A DNA stretch of 64,000 nt from Methylobacterium oryzae (lineage in GTDB: Bacteria; Pseudomonadota; Alphaproteobacteria; Rhizobiales; Beijerinckiaceae). The position numbers were made by a program, and so were the translations under genes. Below are positions 45,248-54,656 of this stretch, one piece after another. The DNA lies in NCBI RefSeq assembly GCF_021398735.1, contig NZ_CP090349.1, positions 5,165,001 through 5,229,000 on the forward strand, written 5' to 3'. Each line of letters opens with the position of its first letter. Position 1 is the first letter of the stretch. The notes under the pieces were generated by a model. It worked only from the letters and a program-made list of their open reading frames with translations. It did not search any database and was not told where the DNA came from.

Positions 45248-48200
45248 TTGAGCAGCGCCACCCCGCACGCCCCCGCCCCCTTCGTCGTCGACGACCTGAC
45301 CCGCGCCAACCAGCGTCGGGCGGCCGACCCGCGCGCCTCCGCCTGGGTCTCGGCCAATGCCGGCGCGGGCAAGACCAAGGTCCTCACCGACCGGGTGGTC
45401 CGGCTGCTCCTCGACGAGGCGCCGCCCGGCCGGATCCTGTGCCTGACCTTCACCAAGGCCGCCGCGGCCAACATGGCGATCCGCGTCTTCCGGCTGCTCG
45501 GCCGCTGGGTCACGCTGGACGACGAGACCCTCGCCGCCGAACTCGCCGAGCTCACCGGCGAGCGCGCCGGGCCCGAGCGCCTGCGGCTGGCGCGCCGCCT
45601 CTTCGCCCGGGCGGTCGAGACGCCGGGCGGCCTCAAGATCGAGACGCTGCACGCCCTGTGCGAGCGGCTGCTCCACATGTTCCCCTTCGAGGCGAACGTG
45701 CCGGCCCGCTTCGTGGTGCTCGACGAGGCCAAGGCCCGGGAACTGTTCGACATCGAGATGGCCAACGTCCTGGCCGACGCCGTCGCGAACGGCGACACGC
45801 CGCTCAGCGCGGCCCTCGCGCGGGTCACGCCGGAAGCCACGGGCGACACCCTGCGGGCGGCGATCCGGGCGGCCGTGCGAGCGCGGAGCTTCATCGGCGA
45901 CGCCGCCGGCCTGGAGCGGGCCTTCGGGCGGCTGCACGGGGCGCTGGGGCTGGCGGCCGAGGAATCCGCCGAGCGGATCGAGGCCGCGATCCTCGAGGGC
46001 GGTCCCGATTGCCGCCCGGAGGAGCGCGCCGCGCTGGTCGCGGCGCTGCGCACCGGCAAGGCCAACGACGAGAAGCTCGCCGACGCGCTCGAAGCCGCCG
46101 AGGCCGAGCGGCTCCGCTCCGCGGACCTTCCCGACCGGGCCGAGGCGCTCGCGCTCTACCGCGCGGTCTTCTTCACCCAGAAGGACGAGCCCAAGGCCGA
46201 CAGCAGCCTCGGGACCAAGGGCGTGCCGGCCGGCGTCAAGGCGTCGCTGCTCGCCGAGCGGGACCGGTTGGAGCCCCTGTTCGACCGCCTGCGCGCCGCC
46301 CGGGCCCATGCCCGCACGCAGGCGCTGTTCCAGATCGCGGCCGAGATCCACCGCCGCGTCGAGGCGCAGAAGGCGCGCCTCGGCGCCCTCGACTTCGACG
46401 ACCTGATCCACAAGGCGCTGGACCTGCTCGGCCGCGTCGGCGCCGGCTGGGTCCTGTACAAGCTCGACCGCGGCATCGACCACGTCCTCGTCGACGAGGC
46501 GCAGGACACGAACCCGGAGCAGTGGGCGATCCTGCGGGCGATCACGCAGGAATTCGCCGCCGGCGAGGGCGCGCGGTCCGGCAGCCGCACGCGCTTCGCG
46601 GTGGGCGACCCCAAGCAGTCGATCTACGGCTTCCAGGGCGCGGAGCCGCGGGAATTCGCCCTGACCCGCGCGTCCTGGATCGCGGAATCGCGCTCGGCCG
46701 GACTGACCTTCGAGGACGTGCCGCTCACCCTGTCGTTCCGCTCGACCGGCCTCGTCCTGCGCGCCGTCGACGCGGTCTTCGCCCTCGACGCCCACAACGA
46801 GGGCCTGTCGTTCGAGGACACGGTCCGCACGACCGTGCACGCCAGCGCCCGGCCGGGCGCGCCCGGCGCCGTCGAGCTGTGGCCGATCGCCGAGCCTGAG
46901 CCGGCCGCGGAGCCCGATGCCTGGACCGCCCCCGTGGACGCGCCCGAGACCAGCGCTCCCGCGATCGTCACCGCCCGGCGGGTGGCGCAGGCGGTGCGCG
47001 CCTGGACCACCGCGGGGGACGCGACCGGCCGGATCTGGCGCCCCGGGGACGTCCTGATCCTGGTCCGGAAGCGCGGGCCGGCCTTCGAGGAGGTGATCCG
47101 CGCCCTGAAGGGGCTCGGCGTCCCGGTCGCCGGGCAGGACCGGCTCGAGGTCTCCGCCCACATCGCGGTGGCCGACCTGGTCGCCGCCGGCCGGGCGGGC
47201 CTCCTGCCGGCCGACGACCTGACCCTCGCCACCGCCCTCAAGACGCCGCTCGTCGGCCTCACCGACGACGACCTCGTGCGGATCGCCGCCCGCCGCGACC
47301 TCGCCGAGACCCTGGAGGATGCCCTGCACCGCCACGCCGCGGCGGGCGACGCGGCCGCGCGGCGCGGGCTCGAGGCCCTGTCGGGCTGGATCGCCCTGGC
47401 GGGGCTCCACGGCCCGTTCGGCTTCTACGCCCGGCTCCTCGGGCCGCAGGGCGGCCGGGCCAAGCTGGTCGCCCGCCTCGGCGGCGAGGCCGGGGACGCG
47501 ATCGACGTGTTCCTCGCCGCCGCCGCCCAGGCCGAGACCGGCGAGGACGCCCCGTCGCTGGGCGGCTTCCTCGCCCGCTACGTCGGGGCCGAGGCCGGCC
47601 ACACGGTCAAGCGCGACCTCGAATCGGGCCGCGACGAGGTCCGGGTCATGACGGTCCACGGCGCCAAGGGCCTGGAGGCGCCGGTCGTGGTGATCCTCGA
47701 CGGGTGCGAGCCCCTCGGCCGCAACGACCCGCCCCTCCTGCCGCTCCCGGCGACGGAGATCGCCCTGCCGCCGGTCTGGTCGGGCGGGCGGACGCAGGAC
47801 TGCGCCGCCACCGACGCGGCGCGGGCGGCCCTGCTCGCCAAGGCCCGGCAGGAGCACAACCGCCTGCTCTACGTCGCCATGACCCGCGCGGCCGACCGGC
47901 TGATCGTCGCGCCCTTCCGCGGCCACGAGCGCGAGACCGAGGCGGCGTGGTGCCGGATGATCCAGGCCGGCCTGGAGGCGGCACTCGGCGCCGGCCGGGC
48001 GCTGGAACTCCCCTACGGGCCCGCGACTCTCTGGCAGGACGGCGCCCCGCCGGATTCCGCCCCCGCCGCGGGTGCCGCGTCGGCCGGAGCGGAGGCCGGG
48101 CCGGAGCCCGACTGGCTGCGCGGCCCGGTGCCGCCGGAACCGACCTCCGAGGCCCTGAACCCCTCCGGCGCCCTGCAGGCGGCGGACGGAACGCGCGTGC

Positions 48201-48745
48201 CGCCGCCGCGCCTCGCCGACGCGCAGGCCCGGCGCCGCGGGATCCTGACCCACGCCCTGCTGCAGCACCTGCCCCGGGTCGAGCCGGACCGCCGGGAGAC
48301 GGCGGGGCGCGCCTTCGTGCAGGCCCGGGCGCCCGGTCTGCCGCGCGCGGCCGCCCCCGCGATCGTCCGGTCGGTCCTCCGGATCATCGACGCCCCCGAC
48401 CTCGCGCCGCTCTTCGCCCGGGACGCCCGCGCGGAGGTGGCGCTGTCGGGGCGTGTCCGTGCCGGCGGGACAGAGAGGGTGGTCCAGGGGCGCGTCGACC
48501 GCCTCGCCGTGACGGCGGACATGGTGCACCTCGCCGACTTCAAGACCGGGCGCCCGCCCGAGCCCGGCGCGCCGCTGCCCGCCGCGGAGGCCGGCCAGAT
48601 CGCCCTCTATGCGCGCCTCCTCGCGCAGATCTACCCGGGCCGGACGATCCGGCCGATTCTCGTCTGGACCTCGGGGCCGGTGATCCGCGCCCTCGATTCC
48701 GACGACGTCGCGACGGCCCTGGACCGGATCGGGATCGAGGCGTGA
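45248..48745 (+). CDS. addA: Double-strand break repair helicase-nuclease AddA
   Basis: 1165-aa UvrD/RecB-type helicase with nuclease domain. Walker A is ANAGAGKT (36-43), followed by CLTFTKAAAANMA. Walker B is VLVDEAQDTNPEQW (about 413), VMTVHGAKGLEAPVV is at about 800, and the C-terminal PD-(D/E)xK nuclease includes HLADFKTGRP (about 1093). With AddB it resects double-strand breaks and loads RecA. No ATG lies near the conserved start DDLTRANQRRAADP, so the TTG at 45248 is proposed; the only upstream ATG (45080) overlaps the divergent minC paralogue and gives a Cys/Arg-rich leader. The partner addB is not adjacent. trxA follows on the same strand. Confidence 0.9.
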   Translation: MSSATPHAPAPFVVDDLTRANQRRAADPRASAWVSANAGAGKTKVLTDRVVRLLLDEAPPGRILCLTFTKAAAANMAIRVFRLLGRWVTLDDETLAAELAELTGERAGPERLRLARRLFARAVETPGGLKIETLHALCERLLHMFPFEANVPARFVVLDEAKARELFDIEMANVLADAVANGDTPLSAALARVTPEATGDTLRAAIRAAVRARSFIGDAAGLERAFGRLHGALGLAAEESAERIEAAILEGGPDCRPEERAALVAALRTGKANDEKLADALEAAEAERLRSADLPDRAEALALYRAVFFTQKDEPKADSSLGTKGVPAGVKASLLAERDRLEPLFDRLRAARAHARTQALFQIAAEIHRRVEAQKARLGALDFDDLIHKALDLLGRVGAGWVLYKLDRGIDHVLVDEAQDTNPEQWAILRAITQEFAAGEGARSGSRTRFAVGDPKQSIYGFQGAEPREFALTRASWIAESRSAGLTFEDVPLTLSFRSTGLVLRAVDAVFALDAHNEGLSFEDTVRTTVHASARPGAPGAVELWPIAEPEPAAEPDAWTAPVDAPETSAPAIVTARRVAQAVRAWTTAGDATGRIWRPGDVLILVRKRGPAFEEVIRALKGLGVPVAGQDRLEVSAHIAVADLVAAGRAGLLPADDLTLATALKTPLVGLTDDDLVRIAARRDLAETLEDALHRHAAAGDAAARRGLEALSGWIALAGLHGPFGFYARLLGPQGGRAKLVARLGGEAGDAIDVFLAAAAQAETGEDAPSLGGFLARYVGAEAGHTVKRDLESGRDEVRVMTVHGAKGLEAPVVVILDGCEPLGRNDPPLLPLPATEIALPPVWSGGRTQDCAATDAARAALLAKARQEHNRLLYVAMTRAADRLIVAPFRGHERETEAAWCRMIQAGLEAALGAGRALELPYGPATLWQDGAPPDSAPAAGAASAGAEAGPEPDWLRGPVPPEPTSEALNPSGALQAADGTRVPPPRLADAQARRRGILTHALLQHLPRVEPDRRETAGRAFVQARAPGLPRAAAPAIVRSVLRIIDAPDLAPLFARDARAEVALSGRVRAGGTERVVQGRVDRLAVTADMVHLADFKTGRPPEPGAPLPAAEAGQIALYARLLAQIYPGRTIRPILVWTSGPVIRALDSDDVATALDRIGIEA

Positions 48746-48967
48746 CCCGTGCCCCGGGGCGCGTGCCCGGAAGCGGTCCGCATGCGCCAGCGCACGTCGC
48801 GGTGGGGCGATTCACCGAGAGAGCCGTGCGTCCCGGGCACCCCCGCCCTCCCCCGGCGACCGGACTTCTTGACCGGGCGCCGGGCCGTCGCCAATTCTGA
48901 CCGGACCGCGCGGGCCTCTGCCCGTTCGACGCCGCCCGACGGGCGGCGGATTCCGAAAGGTGACGTT

Positions 48968-49291
48968 ATGGCGACGGTGAAAGTAACCGACGCGAGCTTC
49001 GAGCAGGACGTTCTCAAGTCCGCCGAGCCCGTCGTGGTGGATTTCTGGGCGGAGTGGTGCGGCCCCTGCCGTCAGATCGGCCCGGCCCTCGAGGAGATCG
49101 CGACCGACCTGCAGGGCAAGGTGAAGATCGCCAAGGTCAACGTCGACGAGAACCCGCAGATCGCCGCCCAGTACGGCATCCGCTCGATCCCGACGCTGCT
49201 GCTCTTCAAGAACGGCGAGCGCGTGGACCAGAAGGTCGGCGCCGCACCGAAGGGCGACCTGTCGCGCTGGATCGGCGCCCAGACCGCCTGA
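48968..49291 (+). CDS. trxA: Thioredoxin
   Basis: 107-aa thioredoxin 1. The active site is WCGPC (Cys31/Cys34) within [20 protein letters not shown], and the cis-proline motif [20 protein letters not shown] is intact. It is a cytoplasmic disulfide reductase powered by thioredoxin reductase. The start at 48968 follows AAAGGTG and is the family N-terminus. It lies 222 bp after addA, an arrangement shared by many alphaproteobacteria, and ends at a strong bidirectional terminator. Confidence 0.95.
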   Translation: MATVKVTDASFEQDVLKSAEPVVVDFWAEWCGPCRQIGPALEEIATDLQGKVKIAKVNVDENPQIAAQYGIRSIPTLLLFKNGERVDQKVGAAPKGDLSRWIGAQTA

Positions 49292-49315
49292 TCTGCCGTC
49301 ACGGCTCCGAACGAC

Positions 49316-49348
49316 AAAAAGAAAGCCCGGCCGCGAGGCCGGGCTTTC
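49316..49348. terminator. Bidirectional terminator between trxA and porin gene
   Basis: A 12-bp perfect stem GAAAGCCCGGCC / GGCCGGGCTTTC with a GCGA tetraloop at 49321-49348. The A5 run before it (49316-49320) becomes TTTTT on the minus strand, giving a textbook Rho-independent terminator for the porin gene. On the plus strand the TTTCTCGGTTT tail serves trxA. Confidence 0.85.
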
Positions 49349-49414
49349 TCGGTTTCGAGCCCAAGTTTTTTATTTCGGGATCCCGGTGCTTGGCCCGGGA
49401 TCCCGTATTCCGTC

Positions 49415-50314
49415 TCAGTACGAGCCGAACTTGTAGTTCAGGCCGGCGCGGACGACGGCGAAGGCGTTCTCGTTCCGGCTGGCGCCGGCGAGCGAGTACA
49501 CCGGCACGAGGCCGACCGGGGAGATCGCAGCACCAACCAGCGGCGCCTGGGCGCGGCCGTTGTTGTTGTCGAGGTTCACGTACAGACCTTCGACCTTCAG
49601 CGTGACGGCCGAAGAGCGGAAGAAGTTCAGGAACGAGTCGGTGGGCAGGGCGTACTCGACACCGCCGCCGACCGTCCAGCCGGTCTTGAAGTCGTTCCGG
49701 CGGCCGGCGAAGTTCTGCAGGCCGACGCGAGCGCCGTCATCCGTGCCGGTGGCGTAGGCGAAACCGCCGGTAGCGTACACGAGGGTCCGGTCGAAGGCCC
49801 AGCCGAGACGACCGCGGACGGTGCCGAAGAAGTCGATGGTGTTGAGCGTGCCGTTGACCGGGATGAAGCCCGGGTTGATCGCCGCGGCGTTGGTGGCGAA
49901 GCGGGCGCGACGGCCGAAGTCGAGGTACTGCGCGTCAGCCTCGAAGCCGATCACGGCGCCGGAGCCCGGGGTCAGCTGCCAGTTGTAGCCGATCTGGCCA
50001 CCGCCCGAGAAACCCTCGCGGCTGTCGTTGCTGTAGACCAGCGACGAGCCGTTCGGCAGCAGGGCCTGGTAGGGGACGAGACCGCCCGGAACCAGAGCGA
50101 CCGGGTTGCCGGGCGTCTGGACGAAGCCGCGGGTGGAGTTGCTGCTGGCGTCGAACGCGTAGCCGGCGTTGATACCGAAGTAGGCGCCGGTCCAGGTGAA
50201 CACCGGAACGGGGGTGAACACCGGCGGCGGCGCGGCGCGGCGCGGCAGGTCGGCGGCCGAAGCGGCGGCCGTGAGCGCGGTGAACGCCGCGAGAGAGGTG
50301 AGAAGCTTCTTCAT
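49415..50314 (-). CDS. Outer-membrane beta-barrel protein, Omp25/RopB-like porin family
   Basis: 299-aa exported protein. The signal peptide (MKKLLTSLAAFTALTAAASA) is cut before ADLPRRAAPPPV, the N-terminus shared by rhizobial Omp25/RopB proteins. Then FTWTGAYFGINAGYAFD and repeated amphipathic strands (GGGQIGYNWQLTPGSG, GTVRGRLGWAFDRTLVYATG) end in the barrel strand VVRAGLNYKFGSY. It is a small barrel with structural or permeability roles. The ATG at 50314 begins the signal sequence; a GGGGATC Shine-Dalgarno precedes it. It is terminated by the hairpin at 49316-49348. Confidence 0.88.
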   Translation of the reverse strand: MKKLLTSLAAFTALTAAASAADLPRRAAPPPVFTPVPVFTWTGAYFGINAGYAFDASSNSTRGFVQTPGNPVALVPGGLVPYQALLPNGSSLVYSNDSREGFSGGGQIGYNWQLTPGSGAVIGFEADAQYLDFGRRARFATNAAAINPGFIPVNGTLNTIDFFGTVRGRLGWAFDRTLVYATGGFAYATGTDDGARVGLQNFAGRRNDFKTGWTVGGGVEYALPTDSFLNFFRSSAVTLKVEGLYVNLDNNNGRAQAPLVGAAISPVGLVPVYSLAGASRNENAFAVVRAGLNYKFGSY

Positions 50315-50546
50315 TACTGTGATCCCCAGCATAAGCCCGATCGCCGGTGAAACTATGCGATCGGGCCCCGCGAGGATGTAGCTTAGCTGCCACAGCGGGA
50401 GGAAAGCGTGGCCGTGGACGGGTGTCCGTCCGGGCGATTGCGGCGATTCGACGGATTTTCGAATGCAGAATCCGGATTTCACAGGTCTCCGGTTCCCGGC
50501 CACTTGATACAGCGGCCGCGCGCGGCGCTCCCAGACTGGAGACGAC

Positions 50547-51872
50547 TCAGACCGGCGGCGTGTCGTTGGCGGCGAGAACCATGCCGGCCAAGTAGAGCGA
50601 TCCGCAGATCAGGATTCGCGGCGGGCGCTCGAAGGCGATGTCCCGCACGAGGGCGAGGGCCGCCTCGATGCTCGGCGCCGCGTAGGTCTTGAGGCCGACA
50701 TCCTCGCCGATCCGGGCCACCTCCTCGGCCGGGCGCGCGGCCATGGTCCCGGTGATCGGGACGGCCACCAGGGCCCGGGCCAGGCCCACGAAGTTGCGCA
50801 GGAACCCGTCGGCGTCCTTCGTGCCGAGCAGGCCGACCACGAGGACGAGCGGCACGTCGCTCTTCTCGCCGAGATCCGCCATGGCGGCCGCGAGGATCCG
50901 GCCGCCGTCGATGTTGTGGCCGCCGTCGAGCCACAGCTCGGTGCCGGCATCGAGCTGGGCGGCCAGCCGGCCGCGGCCGAGGCGCTGCAGCCGGCCCGGC
51001 CACTCGACCTCGGTCAGGCCCCGCTCCAGGGCCGCGATCCCGATGTCGCCGAACCCGGCGGCGCGCAGCGCGGTGATCGCGGTTCCGGCGTTGACCAGCT
51101 GGTGACGCCCGGCGAGGCGCGGCCGCGGGAGGTCGAACAGGTCGGTCTCGTCCTGGTAGACGAGCCGGCCGCGCTCCTCGTGCACGGAGAAGTCCTGGTT
51201 GCCCACCAGCACGGGCCCGGCCCCGAGGGCTTCCGCGCGCCGGCAGAGGACGGCGTCGGCCTCGGCGTAGTCCTGGGCGGCGATCACCGCCGGGCAGCCG
51301 CGCTTGAAGATCCCGGCCTTCTCGGTCGCGACCGACTCGACCGTGTCGCCGAGATACTCGGCATGGTCGCGGCCGATCGGCGTCACCACCGCGCAGGCCG
51401 GCCGGTCGATGACGTTGGTGGCGTCGAGCCGGCCCCCGAGGCCGACCTCCAGGAGCAGGACGTCGGCCGGGCTCTCCGAGAAGAGCAGGAACGCCGCGGC
51501 CGTGGTGATCTCGAACATCGTGATCGGCTCGCCGGCATTGGCGCTCTCGCAGCGCGCGAAGGCGTCGGCCAGCCGGTCCTCGTCCACGAAATGCCCGCCG
51601 CCGATCCCGCCGATGCGGATCCGCTCGTGGAAGCGGACGAGGTGCGGGGAGGTGTAGACGTGGGCGGCCAGGCCCCCGGCCTCCAGGATCGACCGCATGA
51701 ACGCGATGGTCGAGCCCTTGCCGTTGGTGCCGGCCACGTGGATCACGGGCGGCAGGCGGCGCTCGGGATGGTTGAGCCGCGCGAGCAGCCGCTCGATGCG
51801 CCCGAGCGACAGGTCGATGGTGCGGGGGTGGAGCGCCAGGAAGCGCGCCATCAGAGCGTCGGACGAGGCCAT
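50547..51872 (-). CDS. folC: Bifunctional folylpolyglutamate synthase / dihydrofolate synthase
   Basis: 441-aa Mur-ligase-fold enzyme. The N-terminal ATP loop GTNGKGSTIAFM, the SPHLVRFHERIRI motif, and GLGGRLDATNVID with GRDHAEYLGDTVESVATEK are classic FolC. The C-terminal domain carries LDGGHNIDGG. It adds glutamate to dihydropteroate and to reduced folates in the cytoplasm. The start at 51872 is eight bases after the accD stop; longer upstream frame is the accD shadow. It is the third gene of trpA-accD-folC. Confidence 0.94.
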   Translation of the reverse strand: MASSDALMARFLALHPRTIDLSLGRIERLLARLNHPERRLPPVIHVAGTNGKGSTIAFMRSILEAGGLAAHVYTSPHLVRFHERIRIGGIGGGHFVDEDRLADAFARCESANAGEPITMFEITTAAAFLLFSESPADVLLLEVGLGGRLDATNVIDRPACAVVTPIGRDHAEYLGDTVESVATEKAGIFKRGCPAVIAAQDYAEADAVLCRRAEALGAGPVLVGNQDFSVHEERGRLVYQDETDLFDLPRPRLAGRHQLVNAGTAITALRAAGFGDIGIAALERGLTEVEWPGRLQRLGRGRLAAQLDAGTELWLDGGHNIDGGRILAAAMADLGEKSDVPLVLVVGLLGTKDADGFLRNFVGLARALVAVPITGTMAARPAEEVARIGEDVGLKTYAAPSIEAALALVRDIAFERPPRILICGSLYLAGMVLAANDTPPV

Positions 51873-51880
51873 CGCCGGGC

Positions 51881-52777
51881 TCAGGCCGCCTCGGAAGCCG
51901 CGGCCGGCGCGTCGGCCTGGGCCGCGTTGGTGAGGAGGCTGCAGAGACGCGTGATCGTCTCCTTGAGCTGGTGCCGGTGGACCACCTGATCGACCATGCC
52001 GTGCTCGCGCAGGTACTCCGCCCGCTGGAAGCCGTCGGGCAGCTTCTCGCGGATCGTCTGCTCGATCACCCGCGGTCCCGCGAAGCAGATCAGCGCGCCG
52101 GGCTCGGCGAGGTGGACGTCGCCCAGCATCGCGTAGGAGGCGGTGACGCCGCCCGTGGTCGGGTTCGTGAGCACCACAATGTAGGGGAGCCGGGCCGCGT
52201 TGAGCCGGCGCACCGCCACGGTGGTCCGCGGCATCTGCATCAGCGACAGGATCCCCTCCTGCATGCGCGCGCCGCCGGAGGCCGCGAACAGCACGTAGGG
52301 CGTGCGCTTCTCCAGCGCCGTCTCGGCGCCGCGCACGAAGGCCTCGCCCGCCGCCATGCCGAGCGATCCGGCCATGAAGCCGAATTCCTGCGCGGCCAGC
52401 GTCATCGGAAGGCCGCCGACCCGGCCGAAGCCGATCTTGAACGCGTCCTGCAGGCCGGTCTTGGCCCGGGCCTCCTTGAGCCGGTCGACGTAGCGCTTCT
52501 CGTCGCGGAACTTCAGCGGGTCGGGGGTGACCTCGGGCAGGGCCACGTCGATCCACGTGCCCTCGTCGAACATCATCTTCAGGCGCGCCTGGGCGCCCAT
52601 CTTCAGGTGATGCTCGGAACCGGGAATGACCCAGTGATTGGCCTCCACCTCCTTGTGGAACACCATCTGCCCCGTGTCCGGGCACTTGACCCAGAGGTTC
52701 TCGGGCGTCTCGCGCTTGAACAAGGTCTTGATCCGGGGGCGCACCACCTCCGAGATCCAGTTCATCGGTTCGACCAT
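51881..52777 (-). CDS. accD: Acetyl-CoA carboxylase carboxyltransferase subunit beta
   Basis: 298-aa AccD. The catalytic crotonase-type core shows [25 protein letters not shown] and [20 protein letters not shown]. The N-terminal zinc-ribbon region ([20 protein letters not shown]) keeps only one Cys of the CxxC-CxxC set seen in E. coli, as is usual in alphaproteobacteria. With AccA it transfers the carboxyl group from biotin to acetyl-CoA, the first step in fatty-acid synthesis. It lies between trpA and folC, 80 bp and 8 bp away. Confidence 0.95.
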   Translation of the reverse strand: MVEPMNWISEVVRPRIKTLFKRETPENLWVKCPDTGQMVFHKEVEANHWVIPGSEHHLKMGAQARLKMMFDEGTWIDVALPEVTPDPLKFRDEKRYVDRLKEARAKTGLQDAFKIGFGRVGGLPMTLAAQEFGFMAGSLGMAAGEAFVRGAETALEKRTPYVLFAASGGARMQEGILSLMQMPRTTVAVRRLNAARLPYIVVLTNPTTGGVTASYAMLGDVHLAEPGALICFAGPRVIEQTIREKLPDGFQRAEYLREHGMVDQVVHRHQLKETITRLCSLLTNAAQADAPAAASEAA

Positions 52778-52857
52778 CGACTTGCGTCCGTCCGCTTCAA
52801 GCCCGCGCAGATATCAGGTGCGGCGCGCTCCGCCGCCAGGGGTGCCCGGTCCGCCCG

Positions 52858-53697
52858 TCAGGCGGCCCGCCCGACGCCCGCCGACCGCACGCCCGCGGCG
52901 AGTTCGCGCACCAGCTCCGTCACGGCCTCGACGGTTCCGGGCTGCGGCCGGCCCTCGCCGTCGAGGGAGCGCACCAGGACGTCCACGAGCGCGGAGCCGA
53001 CCACGACGCCGTCAGCGCCCTCGGCGATCGCCGCCGCGTGGGCGCCGGTCTTGACGCCGAATCCCACGACGACGGGCAGCTCGGTGTGGCGCCGGATGCG
53101 GGCGACCGCCTCGGAGACCTTGCCGAAATCCGGGGTCGCCGTCCCGGTGATGCCGGTGATCGACACGTAGTAGACGAAGCCCGCCGTGTTCGCGAGGACG
53201 GCCGGGAGGCGCCGCTCGTCGGTGGTCGGGGTGGCGAGGCGGATGAAGGCGAGGCCCTTGCCGAGGGCCGGCAGGCACAGCTCGGAATCCTCCTCGGGTG
53301 GGAGATCGACGACGATCAGCCCGTCGACGCCGGCCGCCAGCGCGTCGTCGAGGAAGCGGTCGACGCCGTAGGTGTGGATCGGGTTGTAGTACCCCATCAG
53401 CACGATTGGCGTGGTGTCGTTGCCGGCGCGGAAGCGGCGCACGAGGTCGAGGGTGCCCGACACCGTCTGGCCCGCCTTGAGCGCCCGCAGGCCGGCCGCC
53501 TGGATCGCCGGGCCGTCCGCCATCGGGTCGGTGAACGGCAGGCCGAATTCCAGGATGTCGGCGCCGGCGCCCGGCAGCGCCTTCAGGACCTCGAGCGAGG
53601 TCGCGGGATCGGGATCGCCGGACATCACGTAGGTGACGAAGACGGACCGGTTCTCCGCGCGGGCGCGGGCGAAGGTGGCGTCGATGCGGCTCGGCAT
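52858..53697 (-). CDS. trpA: Tryptophan synthase alpha chain
   Basis: 279-aa TIM barrel. The catalytic residues Glu50 and Asp61 lie in [35 protein letters not shown] and the phosphate-binding [20 protein letters not shown] and VVVGSALVD are intact. It cleaves indole-3-glycerol phosphate and passes indole to TrpB. The start at 53697 begins [20 protein letters not shown]; earlier in-frame Met is Arg-rich. trpB is not upstream; a divergent HAD gene lies there instead, so the usual trpB-trpA coupling is broken. Confidence 0.95.
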   Translation of the reverse strand: MPSRIDATFARARAENRSVFVTYVMSGDPDPATSLEVLKALPGAGADILEFGLPFTDPMADGPAIQAAGLRALKAGQTVSGTLDLVRRFRAGNDTTPIVLMGYYNPIHTYGVDRFLDDALAAGVDGLIVVDLPPEEDSELCLPALGKGLAFIRLATPTTDERRLPAVLANTAGFVYYVSITGITGTATPDFGKVSEAVARIRRHTELPVVVGFGVKTGAHAAAIAEGADGVVVGSALVDVLVRSLDGEGRPQPGTVEAVTELVRELAAGVRSAGVGRAA

Positions 53698-53895
53698 GGT
53701 CGGTCGATATTCGCTTCTGCAGGGCCGCCGACGGCCCGGGATTGCCCCCGCGCTACACCAAAGGCACCGGCCCGTGAAGCGGGCGGGCCCGCGGCGACCG
53801 CGGGCGAAGGCGTCCCGGAGGCCCGGCCACGCGCGAGACGCGGCCATGCGCGCGGGCCGGTTGCCGGGACGGCGGCGCCGGCCTAGCCCTCGCCC

Positions 53896-54561
53896 ATGCC
53901 CGAGTCAGCCCTCCCGTCGCGCCCCCTGGCGGCGCTCCTGTTCGACATGGACGGGACGATCATCAGCTCGATCGCCTCCGCGGAGCGGATCTGGTCGCGC
54001 TGGGCCGAGGCGCACGGCCTCGACGCGGCGTCCTTCCTGCCGACGATCCACGGCGTGCAGTCGGTCGAGACCATCCGGCGGCTGAACCTGCCGGGCGTCG
54101 ATCCCGTGGCCGAGGCGGCCGCGATCACCGAGGCCGAGATGGCGGATGTCGACGACATCGTGGCGATCCCGGGGGCGCAGGCCTTCCTGGAGGCGCTGCC
54201 GCGCCACCGCTGGGCGATCGTCACCTCGGCGCCCCGGCGGCTGGCGGAGCGCCGCCTCGCGGCGGCCGGAATGCCGGTCCCCGACCTTCTGGTGGCCGCC
54301 GAGGACGTGGCGCGGGGCAAGCCCGCGCCGGACTGCTTCCTCCTGGCGGCCGGGCGCCTCGGCGTCGCGGCGCCGGACTGCCTCGTGTTCGAGGACGCCC
54401 CGGCCGGCATCCGGGCGGCCGAGGCCGCGGATGCGGCCGTCGTGGTCGTCACCGCGACCCATCACGAGCCGGTGAGGACCAATCATCCCACCATCGCCGA
54501 CTACACCGGGCTGCGCGTCGCGGCGGCCCCGGAGGGGATCCGGGTGACACGGACCGCCTGA
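53896..54561 (+). CDS. HAD-superfamily phosphatase (subclass IA)
   Basis: 221-aa HAD hydrolase. Motif I is LLFDMDGTI (nucleophile Asp17, acid Asp19), motif II is AIVTSAP, and motifs III/IV are [16 protein letters not shown] and [15 protein letters not shown]. The alpha-helical cap follows motif I, as in sugar-phosphate phosphatases such as DogP or glycerol-3-phosphatase types. It is divergent from trpA. The physiological substrate is unknown. Confidence 0.88.
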   Translation: MPESALPSRPLAALLFDMDGTIISSIASAERIWSRWAEAHGLDAASFLPTIHGVQSVETIRRLNLPGVDPVAEAAAITEAEMADVDDIVAIPGAQAFLEALPRHRWAIVTSAPRRLAERRLAAAGMPVPDLLVAAEDVARGKPAPDCFLLAAGRLGVAAPDCLVFEDAPAGIRAAEAADAAVVVVTATHHEPVRTNHPTIADYTGLRVAAAPEGIRVTRTA

Positions 54562-54656
54562 GCCTCTCCATCCCGGCCGCGGATCCGCTGGCGGCCGGCC
54601 CCGCCCGGTCGTATCGCCCGCTTGCGCCGCGCGGATCGCGGTGAAGGGACACGGCC

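Noticed and set aside
45092..48529. Long minus-strand open frame opposite addA
   Set aside because: Arg/Gly/Asp/Val-rich antisense shadow; addA has all helicase and nuclease motifs.
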